DNA of 64,000 nucleotides from Bacteroidia bacterium (GTDB lineage: Bacteria; Bacteroidota; Bacteroidia; J057): assembly GCA_030430205.1 (NCBI GenBank), contig JAUIGE010000009.1, positions 124,001 through 188,000 of the forward strand, written 5' to 3'. This document shows positions 53,578 through 62,407 of the stretch, piece by piece. The position numbers and the translations under genes were made by a program. Numbering within the stretch: position 1 is the first letter of the stretch; every line of letters begins with the position of its first letter. The notes under the pieces were generated by a model. The model was not told the origin of the DNA, did not search any database, and saw only the letters and a list, made by a program, of their open reading frames with translations.

Positions 53578-54657
53578 ATAAACCACCTCATAAACCCTGA
53601 TGGGTTCTTTTTTTCCTTTTACCATAACGGGTTCGAGGGGTTTGGTTTGGAAGCGGTTGGCTGTTTTTTCAAATACGGAATCGCTGATATAAATCGTATT
53701 GGCTTTGGTTTTGGTCAGGGTTTCGATGCGCTTACCGGTGTTGACGGTGTCACCTGTCAGGGAATATTCCATGCGGTCTTCGGAGCCGAGATTCCCGGCG
53801 ATGACTTCGCCGCTGTTGATACCGATGCCGATTTCGATCTGGCGACCAAAACGCTCGCTATACATTTCATTGAGCTCCATGATCTTTTCGATCATCTTTA
53901 TGGCGCAGCAGACAGCTTTGTACTCGGCATCTTCGATGGCCACAGGCGCGCCAAAGGCAGCAAAGACCTCATCCCCCACAAACTGATTGACAGCGCCTCC
54001 GCATTCTTTTACGACCTCCGTCATCACGGAATAATAATCATTTAAAAAGCTTACCACCTCTCTGGGAGCGAGTTCTTCACTGAGATTTGTGAAGCCTCTG
54101 ATATCACAAAACAGGACCGCAATTTTCCGGCATTCACCTTCAAAAATAGAATCATCAGCGGATTGAAGTGCCTTCTCCACCACGGTTTCCGGCACATATT
54201 TCATGAAGAGTTTCAGGGTCTTTTCCTGCTCTTCTACCTTGTAATGCAATTCAGAAATGAGGGTTTTGTTTTTCTGTTGGAGGGTGTACATGTGGCGGGC
54301 ATTCTCGATGGTCATCCGCAATTCGTTTTCATCCCAGGGCTTGGTGATGTATCGAAAAACGCGGCCATTATTGATGGCATCAATGATGGCTTCTACATCG
54401 CTGAACCCCGTCAGCACCATCCGAATGGCATCCGGATATTTGGGAAGAATCTCTTCGAGAAACTGAACGCCGGTCATTTTGGGCATGCGCTGATCAGTGA
54501 TGATCAGGTGGATTTTTTCATTCCGCATAAGCTCCAATCCCTCCTCAGCGCTATTGGCTGTAAATACCTTGTAATCTCTTCTAAAGGTAGCTTTAAAGGA
54601 AATAAGATTTTGGGATTCATCATCTACATATAGGATATTAAAGTCATGTTTTGGCAT
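53575..54657 (-). CDS. Receiver domain fused to class III adenylate/guanylate cyclase domain
   Basis: 360 residues, soluble. The receiver (1-115) has LYVDDESQN, acceptor Asp55 in IITDQRMPKMTG, LTGFSD and ITKPWD; it closely matches the receiver of the kinase gene downstream. A coiled coil (120-150) joins a class III cyclase domain (165-345). The metal Asp residues are D185 (FCDIRGFT) and D229 (QFVGDEVFAAFGAP), and the transition-state Asn306 and Arg310 lie in GDTVNTGKR, so catalysis looks possible. The substrate-choosing Lys of adenylate cyclases is Gln225 and the second determinant is Ser299, so ATP or GTP choice cannot be read directly. Output is a cyclic nucleotide, controlled by phosphorylation. 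Confidence 0.9.
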   Translation of the reverse strand: MPKHDFNILYVDDESQNLISFKATFRRDYKVFTANSAEEGLELMRNEKIHLIITDQRMPKMTGVQFLEEILPKYPDAIRMVLTGFSDVEAIIDAINNGRVFRYITKPWDENELRMTIENARHMYTLQQKNKTLISELHYKVEEQEKTLKLFMKYVPETVVEKALQSADDSIFEGECRKIAVLFCDIRGFTNLSEELAPREVVSFLNDYYSVMTEVVKECGGAVNQFVGDEVFAAFGAPVAIEDAEYKAVCCAIKMIEKIMELNEMYSERFGRQIEIGIGINSGEVIAGNLGSEDRMEYSLTGDTVNTGKRIETLTKTKANTIYISDSVFEKTANRFQTKPLEPVMVKGKKEPIRVYEVVY

Positions 54658-54693
54658 AGGCTGAAGAGACTTTGAATTTAATTTGAGAGATTC

Positions 54694-54723
54694 ATTGATA
54701 AAGACGCGATTTATGTATATTTG
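54694..54723 (+). promoter_or_regulatory. Bacteroidota-type promoter for the exported NTF2-like gene
   Basis: TATATTTG (54716-54723) matches TAnnTTTG exactly, with ATTG (54694-54697, one mismatch from TTTG) 18 bases upstream. Transcription would start near 54730, about 50 bases before ATG 54779. Confidence 0.5.
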
Positions 54724-54778
54724 GTCGTTTTTTTAGGTGAAAAACTTACACAACTCCAATTTATTATTTGTAGCTGTT

Positions 54779-55636
54779 ATGAAGCAAATCTATATCTCAG
54801 TACTCAAAGGACTCATTTTTCCCTTGTTGCTCTTCCCCTCCCTGCTCTCTGCTCAAACTCAAAACAATGAGGAAACGCAAAAACTACTTGAAGGTTATGT
54901 CAAGGATTTTGCGGAGGCCTACTCCAAATTACCCGAGTCAAAAGACAAATCTTCTGTATTGAAGTTTTTCTCAAAGAGCATGCAATCTACCATTTTCTAT
55001 TTCAGTGTTTCTGACAATGTCCGGATGCAAAACTCCAGTTTTGAAGGCTTTTCCAAATATCTGGACATGCTAACAAGAAATGAAGGAATGGAAATCAAAT
55101 ACGGTGTCACAAAAATCCTTCAGAATTATGTGAATGAAGGTGTGGCTACGGTGGTAGCCATCATCAATTATGAGATCAAGCAGTCTGATGGCTTGCATGT
55201 CAAAGGGCAGGAGACTGTTACTTTTGCGTGGAAAAAAGTGAATGGAGAATGGCAAATCGTACATTTTACTGTCCTTGGAACCGAAGACGAGAAGCTTCGT
55301 GGCACTTGCCTTTGCGAAATATTCTCTTCATCGGGGGATGAATATGTGGTGCGTACCACGGTACCCAGTGGCCGTAGCTATACCACCGGATTCAATGAAT
55401 TTGAAGCTCAAAAATCAGGTGAGAATATCTTTATCCGGGTAAAAAGTGACAATGCAGTGTTCAAACTCACCCCTGATGGTGAAGTCTGGCAGCAAGATGG
55501 CACCAACAACTCCATCGATAAAGTAAATGAAGTTGCCCGCATTGGAAAAGCAGGTGGCGTGAAAGGAGCGATCCTCCTTGTCATCAAACACCACCTCTAT
55601 CCTGACAAATGCACAAGCATAAAATACAATGACTAA
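54779..55636 (+). CDS. Exported protein with SnoaL/NTF2-like fold
   Basis: 285 residues from ATG 54779; a GTG at 54737 is in frame but would start 14 residues before the signal peptide (MKQIYISVLKGLIFPLLLFPSLLSAQ). Residues 30-165 look like an NTF2/SnoaL-like domain: KLLEGYVKDFAEAYSKLPESKD, then VATVVAIINYEIKQ and GQETVTFAWKKVNGEWQIVHF. The C-terminal 100 residues are beta-rich with a CLCEIFSS segment and two further Cys. The strong hairpin after the stop marks the end of the transcript. Function is unknown. Confidence 0.68.
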   Translation: MKQIYISVLKGLIFPLLLFPSLLSAQTQNNEETQKLLEGYVKDFAEAYSKLPESKDKSSVLKFFSKSMQSTIFYFSVSDNVRMQNSSFEGFSKYLDMLTRNEGMEIKYGVTKILQNYVNEGVATVVAIINYEIKQSDGLHVKGQETVTFAWKKVNGEWQIVHFTVLGTEDEKLRGTCLCEIFSSSGDEYVVRTTVPSGRSYTTGFNEFEAQKSGENIFIRVKSDNAVFKLTPDGEVWQQDGTNNSIDKVNEVARIGKAGGVKGAILLVIKHHLYPDKCTSIKYND

Positions 55637-55672
55637 GCAGAAGATTATTTTCTGAATAAATGTAGTTTTCGT

Positions 55673-55712
55673 GAAAGGCTATGTGATCTTCTCAGGTATC
55701 ACATAGCCTTTC
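55673..55712 (+). terminator. Hairpin terminator after the NTF2-like gene
   Basis: A perfect 15-bp inverted repeat (55673-55687 and 55698-55712, core GGCTATGTGAT/ATCACATAGCC) has a 10-base loop. The T-run after it is weak (TCTTTGTT), so termination is likely but not certain. Confidence 0.65.
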
Positions 55713-55792
55713 TCTTTGTTCATGATTATATTACAATTTCGTAACAACATCTCTAAATAAGCTTACTACCTTCGCTTGGAAAACGCCACTAC

Positions 55793-56962
55793 ATGCCCCC
55801 AAAACCACAAACTCCTCCCAAAACTTCCCAGTCCGCATTCTTTGCGCGGAGTTGGAAGACATTGAGCGTAATTGGCAGGGTTATCATTCCCGTCTTTCTT
55901 TTTCTCTTTTCCATTTACCTTGTAGGAGGAAGTTTTAAACTATTTGAAGGAGGCGCAGAAGAGCTCCTGGGACATAGTAAGAATCCTTTTCTTGCTTTTT
56001 TTATAGGCATGCTGGCGACCGCTTTGATCCAAAGCTCTTCTACGACTACTGCTTCTATAGTAGCGCTTGTAGCTGCGGGAAAATTGGGGTTGGTTCTGGC
56101 GATTCCTTTTGTGATGGGTGCCAATATTGGCACCGCTATCACCAGTACCATTGTGGCCCTTGGCCACATCGGTAATGCCCGGGAATACCCCCGGGCCATC
56201 TCTGCGGCGAGTCTTCATGACATTTTCAATGTCATCACGGCCGTTTTTCTATTCATCCTTGAATATTTTTTCGGGATCCTTTCCTCCCTTTCTATCAGCC
56301 TGAGCCAGGCTGTCAATCCCCAGGAAATAGACATGCTCGATGGGCTCTTTTTTTACCTGAAAGATATTTCACATTACCTGATCAGCCTGACGGCCACGGC
56401 AAGCTTCCCCAAGGGTTCGCCCTGGATATGCCTACCTATCGGCCTTACAGGGCTGTTTTTGTCTATTCGCTTTTTGACCTACACCCTCAAATCCCTGGTC
56501 ATAGGCAAAATAGAGCAAAACCTCAATCGCTATATATTCCTCTTTCCCCTACAATCGCTGTTTTGGGGCTTTATCACGACTGCCGCCGTACAGTCGAGTT
56601 CTGTCACAACCTCGCTTATCGTGCCCCTGGTGGCTACAGGCAAAGTGAGCCTAAAACGGGCTTTCCCCTTCATCATGGGCGCCAATATCGGCACGACCAC
56701 CACAGCGGTCTTTGCGGCCATTTTTATCGGCAGTGAACAGATTGTGGATTCCTCAGCCGCATTGGCGATTGCCTTTGCGCATTTCCTCTTCAATTTCGCA
56801 GGCGTCCTCCTGCTTTTTCCTTTTGCAAAAATTCGAGATTTCCCCGTGATCCTGGCAGAGAAACTGGGCAGCTTGTGCTTTCGAAACAGATTGTATGGGG
56901 TGGTTTATATCGTGGGCTTTTTCTTCATTTTACCCGGCCTACTTATCATTCTTTTCAGGTAA
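55793..56962 (+). CDS. Na/Pi cotransporter family membrane protein
   Basis: 389 residues with about eight to nine hydrophobic spans. The family's inverted repeat is clear: ALIQSSSTTTASIVALVAAGKLGLVLAIPFVMGANIGT in the first half and AAVQSSSVTTSLIVPLVATGKVSLKRAFPFIMGANIGT in the second. The QSSS motifs form the substrate site in the SLC34/NptA group, which moves phosphate with sodium across the inner membrane. It lacks the long PhoU-like tail found in some bacterial members. Its last 24 bases overlap the end of the convergent tRNA nucleotidyltransferase gene. Confidence 0.88.
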   Translation: MPPKPQTPPKTSQSAFFARSWKTLSVIGRVIIPVFLFLFSIYLVGGSFKLFEGGAEELLGHSKNPFLAFFIGMLATALIQSSSTTTASIVALVAAGKLGLVLAIPFVMGANIGTAITSTIVALGHIGNAREYPRAISAASLHDIFNVITAVFLFILEYFFGILSSLSISLSQAVNPQEIDMLDGLFFYLKDISHYLISLTATASFPKGSPWICLPIGLTGLFLSIRFLTYTLKSLVIGKIEQNLNRYIFLFPLQSLFWGFITTAAVQSSSVTTSLIVPLVATGKVSLKRAFPFIMGANIGTTTTAVFAAIFIGSEQIVDSSAALAIAFAHFLFNFAGVLLLFPFAKIRDFPVILAEKLGSLCFRNRLYGVVYIVGFFFILPGLLIILFR

Positions 56963-58360
56963 ATATTTGGGCGCGATCTCATGCATATAGCGGATAGCCG
57001 CTTCGGGCTCATTGGGAATAAGTCCATCCAAAATCGCTTCGCGAATCTCCGTTTTAATCTGGCCTACGGCCCTTCCGGGCTTTAAATCAAAGATTTCCAT
57101 GATCATCTCTCCATTCACGGGCGGTTGCCAGTTGCGCAATTGATCCCGCTCCTCCACTTCGTGTATGCGCTTTTCCAGCAATTCATAATTTTGGAGGTAG
57201 CGCCTCACCTTTGATTCATTTTTGGAGGTGATGTCTGCACGGCAAAATTCGAGCAAGTCGTTCAGGTCTTCGCCGGCTTCGAAGATAATCCGGCGGATAG
57301 CACTGTCCGTGACCTCTTCTGTCACCAGCGCGATAGGCCGCTGGTGCAGGTTGACCAGCTTCTGCACATACTTCATGTGCTCATTTAAGGGAAGCTTCAG
57401 CTTCCTGAATATGCGAGGGACCATGCGCGCCCCCTTGTCCTCATGCCCATGAAAAGTCCAGCCTGCCTGCGGCTCATAGCGTTTACACAGCGGCTTGGCG
57501 ATGTCATGCAAAATCGCTACCCAGCGAAGCCAGAGGTCATCTGACTTTTCGGCGACATTGTCCAGCACCTTCAGCGTATGGTAAAAATTGTCTTTATGCC
57601 CGCGGCCATTCACTACCTCCACGCCATACATCGCATCCAGTTCTGGCAAGATAAGGGGCAAAAGGCCTGTATTAAACAACAATTTGAACCCGACTGATGG
57701 CTTGGGAGACAAAATGATTTTGTTCAATTCTACCGTGATCCGCTCCTGGGATACTATCCTGATCCGATCTTTGTTGTCGGCGATAGCTGCCAGGGTTTTT
57801 TCTTCTATGAAAAAACCGAGTTGGGTGGCGAAGCGAATTGCCCGCATCATGCGAAGGGGATCGTCAGAAAAGGTGATATCGGGATCAGTTGGTGTACGGA
57901 TAATGCCATTTTCCAAATCCTCTATCCCCCGAAAAGGATCGTACAACTCGCCAAAATCATCCTGATTGAGGGAAATAGAAAGCGCATTGATGGTAAAATC
58001 CCTTCTTAGCTGGTCATCCTCCAGGCTTCCTTCCTCTACGATGGGTTTGCGCGAATTTCGCTGATAGCTTTCGCGGCGTGCGCCGACAAACTCCACCTCG
58101 AAGTCTTCGGTCTTGACCATGGCCGTGCCAAAAGTTTCAAAAATCACGACCTCCAGCCCTCCCATTCTTTTCGCAAAAACCTTTGCCAGTTCAATTCCTT
58201 TACCCTCCACCACGATGTCGATATCCTTATCCTTCCCGGGGCGCTGCAAAAGCAAGTCTCTTACAAAACCTCCTATAACAAAAGCGCGCATTCCCAGTTG
58301 CTCACTGCTGTGCTTTAGTTGCTGGAAAATTTCGTGTTGGATATGTGAACTGTAGTTCAT
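56939..58360 (-). CDS. cca: CCA-adding / poly(A) polymerase family tRNA nucleotidyltransferase with HD domain
   Basis: 473 residues from ATG 58360 (MNYSSHIQHEIFQQLK); the open frame runs 48 codons further upstream with non-family sequence. The head domain has FVIGGFVRDLLLQRPGKDKDIDIVVEG, whose GG and D-x-D coordinate nucleotide and metal, then RRDFTINALSISL and DPLRMMRAIRFATQLGF. An HD domain follows (about 250-360: GHKDNFYHTLKVLDNV, AILHDIAKP with the HD pair, HGHEDKGA). The C-terminus reads KPGRAVGQIKTEIREAILDGLI. It repairs or completes the CCA end of tRNA in the cytoplasm. The 24-base overlap with the cotransporter gene is at its 3' end. Confidence 0.92.
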   Translation of the reverse strand: MNYSSHIQHEIFQQLKHSSEQLGMRAFVIGGFVRDLLLQRPGKDKDIDIVVEGKGIELAKVFAKRMGGLEVVIFETFGTAMVKTEDFEVEFVGARRESYQRNSRKPIVEEGSLEDDQLRRDFTINALSISLNQDDFGELYDPFRGIEDLENGIIRTPTDPDITFSDDPLRMMRAIRFATQLGFFIEEKTLAAIADNKDRIRIVSQERITVELNKIILSPKPSVGFKLLFNTGLLPLILPELDAMYGVEVVNGRGHKDNFYHTLKVLDNVAEKSDDLWLRWVAILHDIAKPLCKRYEPQAGWTFHGHEDKGARMVPRIFRKLKLPLNEHMKYVQKLVNLHQRPIALVTEEVTDSAIRRIIFEAGEDLNDLLEFCRADITSKNESKVRRYLQNYELLEKRIHEVEERDQLRNWQPPVNGEMIMEIFDLKPGRAVGQIKTEIREAILDGLIPNEPEAAIRYMHEIAPKYLPEKNDK

Positions 58361-58509
58361 GGGAAGCTTCGAGCGTTCGTATGTTCGTAGGTTTGAGAGT
58401 TTGGGGCTGCGAATATACAAATTCAACTTATTTTTTCCAGAATGAGTTCTTTGTTTGTAATTTTCAGAAATTTTTGAAAATAAGAATCCCGAAATCAATA
58501 CCATTCTTC

Positions 58510-59628
58510 ATGTTTTCAATTCAAACCATAACTCAAAATACACAGCTTCAGGCCATCTCCCATAAAGTCATGGCGGGTCAGCGCATCGATGATGCGGATT
58601 GCCAATATCTCTATGAGGCTGCGCCTGTAGCTTTTTTGGGCATGCTTGCCAACCATGTACGCCAGCAAAAGCATGGGAAAAGGACCTATTTCAACCGCAA
58701 TTTTCACCTGGAGCCGACCAATGTCTGCATCTATGATTGCGCCTTTTGCTCTTATTCCCGCAAAATCAAGAAGCGCTCTGACGGCTGGGAGTTTACGATG
58801 GATGAAATGCTTGACATGGTCAAAAAATACGACGGCCAGCCCGTCACAGAGGTGCACATTGTCGGCGGCGTATTGCCGCAATACGACCTGAAGTTTTACA
58901 TGGACCTTTTTTCGGCAATCAAAGCCCACAGGCCGGAGCTGCATATCAAGGCCCTTACGCCGGTTGAGTACCATTATATTTTCAAAAAAGCGAAGGTCAG
59001 CTATGAAGAAGGCATGAAAATGCTGATCGAATCAGGTCTTGATTCTATCCCTGGGGGTGGTGCCGAAATCTTTGATGAAGAGATCAGGGCCCGGATTGCC
59101 GGAGGCAAGGTATCCTCCGAAGGATGGCTGGAGCTGCACAGGATCGCCCATCATCAGGGCATTCGTTCCAATGCCACCATGCTCTATGGCCATGTGGAGA
59201 GCTACGCGCATCGCGTAGATCACATGCGCAGGCTTCGCGATTTGCAGGATGAAACCGGAGGTTTCCAGACCTTTATCCCGCTCAAATTTCGCAATCAGGA
59301 CAATGAATTGTCCCATCTCCCGGAAGTCTCCGTGATCGAAGACCTCCGCAACTACGCCATCGGGCGTATCTACCTCGACAACTTTGATCATATCAAAGCC
59401 TACTGGCCGATGATCGGCAGGCATACCGCGCAGCTTTCGCTTTCATTTGGCGTCAATGACGTGGATGGGACGATAGATGATACCACCAAAATCTACTCCA
59501 TGGCAGGCTCTGAAGAGCAAAATCCGGCTTTGTCCACAGAGCAATTGGTAGATTTAATTGAAAGCGCTAGCTTTCAGGCACTGGAACGAGATACAGTCTA
59601 TAACGTAGTTAAGGAGTATAACTCATAA
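58510..59628 (+). CDS. mqnE: Aminofutalosine synthase MqnE (radical SAM)
   Basis: 372 residues from ATG 58510; earlier starts at 58345 and within the cca gene would add 55 non-family residues. The radical SAM [4Fe-4S] cysteines are Cys73, Cys77 and Cys80 in NVCIYDCAFCSYSRK. Then come VHIVGGVLPQYDLKFYMDLF, IKALTPVEYHYIF, LDSIPGGGAEIFDEEI, NATMLYGHVESYAHRVDHM and FGVNDVDGTI, all typical of MqnE rather than MqnC. It joins the MqnA product with an adenosyl radical to give aminofutalosine, the second step of the futalosine menaquinone pathway. It heads a close run of six genes that includes mqnA. Confidence 0.93.
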   Translation: MFSIQTITQNTQLQAISHKVMAGQRIDDADCQYLYEAAPVAFLGMLANHVRQQKHGKRTYFNRNFHLEPTNVCIYDCAFCSYSRKIKKRSDGWEFTMDEMLDMVKKYDGQPVTEVHIVGGVLPQYDLKFYMDLFSAIKAHRPELHIKALTPVEYHYIFKKAKVSYEEGMKMLIESGLDSIPGGGAEIFDEEIRARIAGGKVSSEGWLELHRIAHHQGIRSNATMLYGHVESYAHRVDHMRRLRDLQDETGGFQTFIPLKFRNQDNELSHLPEVSVIEDLRNYAIGRIYLDNFDHIKAYWPMIGRHTAQLSLSFGVNDVDGTIDDTTKIYSMAGSEEQNPALSTEQLVDLIESASFQALERDTVYNVVKEYNS

Positions 59629-59652
59629 CCCCTCAATATTTTAGCTTTTCCC

Positions 59653-60276
59653 ATGAAATTATATCTCATACGACACGGAGAAACCGATTTTAACCGCCGG
59701 GGTATCGTCCAGGGTGGCGGCATAGATTCTGATTTGAACGAGACAGGGCGCCAACAGGCGCTCGCTTTTTTTAAGCATTATGCCCATCTGCGATTTGACG
59801 CGATCTACGGAAGTGCGCTCAAGCGCACACACCAAACGCTGGCTCCCTGGATAACGCAAGCGAAGTATTCGCTCCATACATCGCCCGCGCTCAATGAATT
59901 TGGTTGGGGATGGATGGAGGGAAAAAGGCCTGACAAGGCCATGCAGCAGGAATTTCACGAAGTGAAGGAGGCATGGAAAAAGGGCGATTTTGACCGCGGC
60001 ATTGAGGGAGGGGAATCTCCCAACTCAGCCTGGAAGCGTATCAAGCCTTTTTTTGATGAAATCTACCAGAAACACCAGGAGCAACAGATCCTGATCTGCT
60101 CCCATGGTCGTACCAACCGCATCATCCTGGCACAATTGCTGGGGCTGGGGATGGACCGCATGGAAGACTTTGACCATAGCAATACAGGCCTCAATATTCT
60201 TCATTTTCAAGCAGATGGCCAGGTTTCTTCGGAAAAATTAAACCATACAGAGCACCTGGAAATCATCCAGATTTAA
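59653..60276 (+). CDS. Histidine phosphatase (phosphoglycerate mutase-like) family protein
   Basis: 207 residues, soluble. The catalytic motif is LYLIRHGETDFNRRGIVQGGGIDSDLNETGRQQA, with phospho-accepting His9. The second motif is AIYGSALKRTHQTLAPW, and the second catalytic His is in LICSHGRTNRIILAQLL. It could be a phosphoglycerate mutase, alpha-ribazole phosphatase or nonspecific phosphatase; sequence does not decide. It sits between mqnE and mqnA (24-base and 15-base gaps), which raises the question of a link with menaquinone synthesis, but the known futalosine pathway has no such phosphatase step. Confidence 0.88.
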   Translation: MKLYLIRHGETDFNRRGIVQGGGIDSDLNETGRQQALAFFKHYAHLRFDAIYGSALKRTHQTLAPWITQAKYSLHTSPALNEFGWGWMEGKRPDKAMQQEFHEVKEAWKKGDFDRGIEGGESPNSAWKRIKPFFDEIYQKHQEQQILICSHGRTNRIILAQLLGLGMDRMEDFDHSNTGLNILHFQADGQVSSEKLNHTEHLEIIQI

Positions 60277-60291
60277 GCCAATCTTTGAACT

Positions 60292-61074
60292 ATGCTGCGC
60301 ATCGCACTTGTCGAATACATCAATACACGGCCCTTTTTGGATGGGTTAGAGAAACACTTTTCTGCCGAAGAGGTAAGCCTGCTGTGTATGCCACCTGCGG
60401 CCTGTGGTACCGCTTTGCAAAAGGGTGATTGTGATCTGGCTCTGGTGCCTGTGGGCGCTATTCCGGACATGCCTGCCATAGAGATTTTGCCCGACTATTG
60501 TATCGGTGCGGAAGGAGAAGTGGCTTCTGTATTTATCTTTTCACAGGTGCCGCTAGAGGAGGCTGAAAGCCTGGTACTCGATGCGCATTCGCGCAGCTCC
60601 AATGGCCTTGCCCGCATCCTGCTCCAGCACCACTGGAATCTGAATCCCAGTCTGTTACAGCCAAAAAGTCGCAATTTTGGGCAAATCAAAGGCAGTAGTG
60701 CCGGTGTTGTGATCGGCGATCAGGCGATCAGAATGCGTGGGCAATATGCCTATGTCTACGACCTCTCTCTTGCCTGGCAGGAGATGACTTCGCTGCCATT
60801 TGCCTTTGCCGTTTGGGCTGCGCCCAAAGGGAGATTGGATAGCCTTTGGCGCCAGCGCCTGCATGACGCCTTCAAAGAAGGCGTAGAGGGAGCAGCGCAA
60901 AGCGCTGCCCGCTGGGCTGACAAATTTGAGATTGAAGCTGATTTCGCCCAGCAATACCTGACTTCCTACATTGACTTTCGCTTTAATGCACCCAAGCACC
61001 AGGCTTTGAATTTATACCTTCAATTGCTCAGCAAGCTAGCTGTACCCGGACAACATGAACTACATTATATTTGA
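60292..61074 (+). CDS. mqnA: Chorismate dehydratase MqnA
   Basis: 260 residues, soluble, periplasmic-binding-protein-like fold without a signal peptide. The start RIALVEYINTRPFLDGLE fits the MqnA 'YLNT.Pl' motif. Further family blocks are LLCMPPAACGTALQKGDCDLALVPVGAI, SRSSNGLARILLQ, GSSAGVVIGDQAIRM and YDLSLAWQEMTSLPFAFAVWAA, typical of MqnA. It dehydrates chorismate to 3-[(1-carboxyvinyl)oxy]benzoate, the first step of the futalosine pathway. With mqnE two genes upstream it makes the menaquinone route in this genome the futalosine one; mqnB and mqnC/D are not in the window. Confidence 0.93.
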   Translation: MLRIALVEYINTRPFLDGLEKHFSAEEVSLLCMPPAACGTALQKGDCDLALVPVGAIPDMPAIEILPDYCIGAEGEVASVFIFSQVPLEEAESLVLDAHSRSSNGLARILLQHHWNLNPSLLQPKSRNFGQIKGSSAGVVIGDQAIRMRGQYAYVYDLSLAWQEMTSLPFAFAVWAAPKGRLDSLWRQRLHDAFKEGVEGAAQSAARWADKFEIEADFAQQYLTSYIDFRFNAPKHQALNLYLQLLSKLAVPGQHELHYI

Positions 61075-61594
61075 TCTGGAAGCGACATGCTGGGAACAAA
61101 GAGTTCCAGGCAGCCGCAATGAAATCATTGAGATCGGAGCGGTAAAAATTGACGCTGCTGGCCATAAAATGGGTGAATTTTGCAAATTTGTACGACCCAA
61201 ACTGGATCCCATCCTTTCACCCTTTTGCATTTCACTCACACATATCAGCCAGGAAGACATTGATTCTGCTGATCCCTTTCCAAGTGTGGTTCAGGCTTTC
61301 AGAGATTGGATAGGGGAAGCCTATCTGCTTTGCAGCTGGGGATTATATGATAAGAACCAATTCAACCACGATTGTAAACTACATGGGCTTAGTTCAGACT
61401 GGGTCAAACAACACATTAGCCTCAAACATCAATACCCTGATATAAGGGGTGAAGGCAACAAAATGGGCATGAAAAGGGCCCTTGAGATCGAAGGTTTCAG
61501 CCTCGATGGCACACACCATCGAGGTATCGACGATGCCCGAAACATCAGCAAAATATTCCTGAAGTATCTGGGGCAATGGCAATTGCCGATTTAG
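61055..61594 (+). CDS. DEDDh 3'-5' exonuclease, ERI-1/exonuclease family
   Basis: 179 residues. The exonuclease I motif is YIIFDLEATCWE (Asp7, Glu9), motif II is LCSWGLYDKNQF with Asp, and motif III is HHRGIDDARNISKIFL with His and Asp. These are the metal-binding DEDDh residues. The N-terminal start with EATCWE and the overall pattern match the ERI-1/3'hExo-like subgroup that trims RNA or DNA ends. It overlaps the mqnA 3' end by 20 bases in a different frame, so it is translationally coupled to it. It lacks an extra SAP or other binding domain. Confidence 0.85.
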   Translation: MNYIIFDLEATCWEQRVPGSRNEIIEIGAVKIDAAGHKMGEFCKFVRPKLDPILSPFCISLTHISQEDIDSADPFPSVVQAFRDWIGEAYLLCSWGLYDKNQFNHDCKLHGLSSDWVKQHISLKHQYPDIRGEGNKMGMKRALEIEGFSLDGTHHRGIDDARNISKIFLKYLGQWQLPI

Positions 61595-61616
61595 GCAAAA
61601 TTGTATACCTTGTTAA

Positions 61617-62399
61617 ATGAATATTAATTCTCCTAACACACTTCCTAAAATGAAAAAATGGTCATACTGGGCGAAAGCTCATCCTGCTAAAGCACGTTGG
61701 CTGATTGTCCTGGCGGCAATCCTTCTCATCGTCCTGGGAGTAGAAATGGGCTTTGGCCTGGCTGCCTGGGATATGGAGTTGCCTGCGATAGGGATTGTGG
61801 GAGTTTCTGCTGCGCTGATTTTGTTTATGCAATTTTTTCCTAAAAATGTTGGCTATTGGCTTTCGCGAAAATATCACTTTGTCATCTGTATAGGGGCCTT
61901 TTTGACGGCTATTGCTGTTGGAAATCTTTTTATATATGAAGTGGAGAAAATGCCAGAGCCTGAAACCCAGATTCAACAAATTTCTCTCGCTCAAAAAGTA
62001 AATCAAAAAGGCCCTTCTTTGGAGAAAAATCCCCAAAACATCTTTGCCATCGGTTTATTCAAAACCAAAGCGATGATTAAGCATGCCAAAGTGCTGAAGA
62101 GCAAAGTGAAAAGCCTGAAAAAACGCTATCGGACACTACCCAGGGGACTCGCATTTTTTCTGTTCCTGTTAGCAGCATTTGGAGGATTTTGGCTCGCATA
62201 TTTGATTGGGTTTCTAGCCTGCGCATTTGCCTGTTCAGAGGCTATAGCCCTTGCCTTGCTTTTCTTGCTTATAGCTATTTTAGCTGGTGCGGGCACACTA
62301 TTTCTGGTGGGCTACGCCTTCTACAGGCTTTTTGAGTCTAAAGACCATATTCCGAAGAAAAAAAGGCCCCACCCTACATCTGATAATCCCAAAGGCTAA
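61617..62399 (+). CDS. Multi-span membrane protein of unknown function
   Basis: 260 residues from ATG 61617, or 249 from ATG 61650 (MKKWSYWAKAHPAKARW). Hydrophobic spans are near 26-45, 56-73, 84-106, 172-195 and 203-235. The last stretch is split by a CAFACSEAIALALLF run and could hold two spans. A basic amphipathic segment (KTKAMIKHAKVLKSKVKSLKKRYR) lies between the two groups, and the C-terminus is basic and Pro-rich. I recognise no family. It is co-directional with the exonuclease (22-base gap) and the acyl-CoA synthetase (8-base gap). Confidence 0.6.
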   Translation: MNINSPNTLPKMKKWSYWAKAHPAKARWLIVLAAILLIVLGVEMGFGLAAWDMELPAIGIVGVSAALILFMQFFPKNVGYWLSRKYHFVICIGAFLTAIAVGNLFIYEVEKMPEPETQIQQISLAQKVNQKGPSLEKNPQNIFAIGLFKTKAMIKHAKVLKSKVKSLKKRYRTLPRGLAFFLFLLAAFGGFWLAYLIGFLACAFACSEAIALALLFLLIAILAGAGTLFLVGYAFYRLFESKDHIPKKKRPHPTSDNPKG

Positions 62400-62407
62400 G
62401 ATTGCAC

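Noticed and set aside
58510-59628. MqnC (cyclic dehypoxanthinyl futalosine synthase) instead of MqnE
   Set aside because: The VHIVGG, PGGGAEIF, LYGHVES and FGVNDVDGTI blocks match MqnE.
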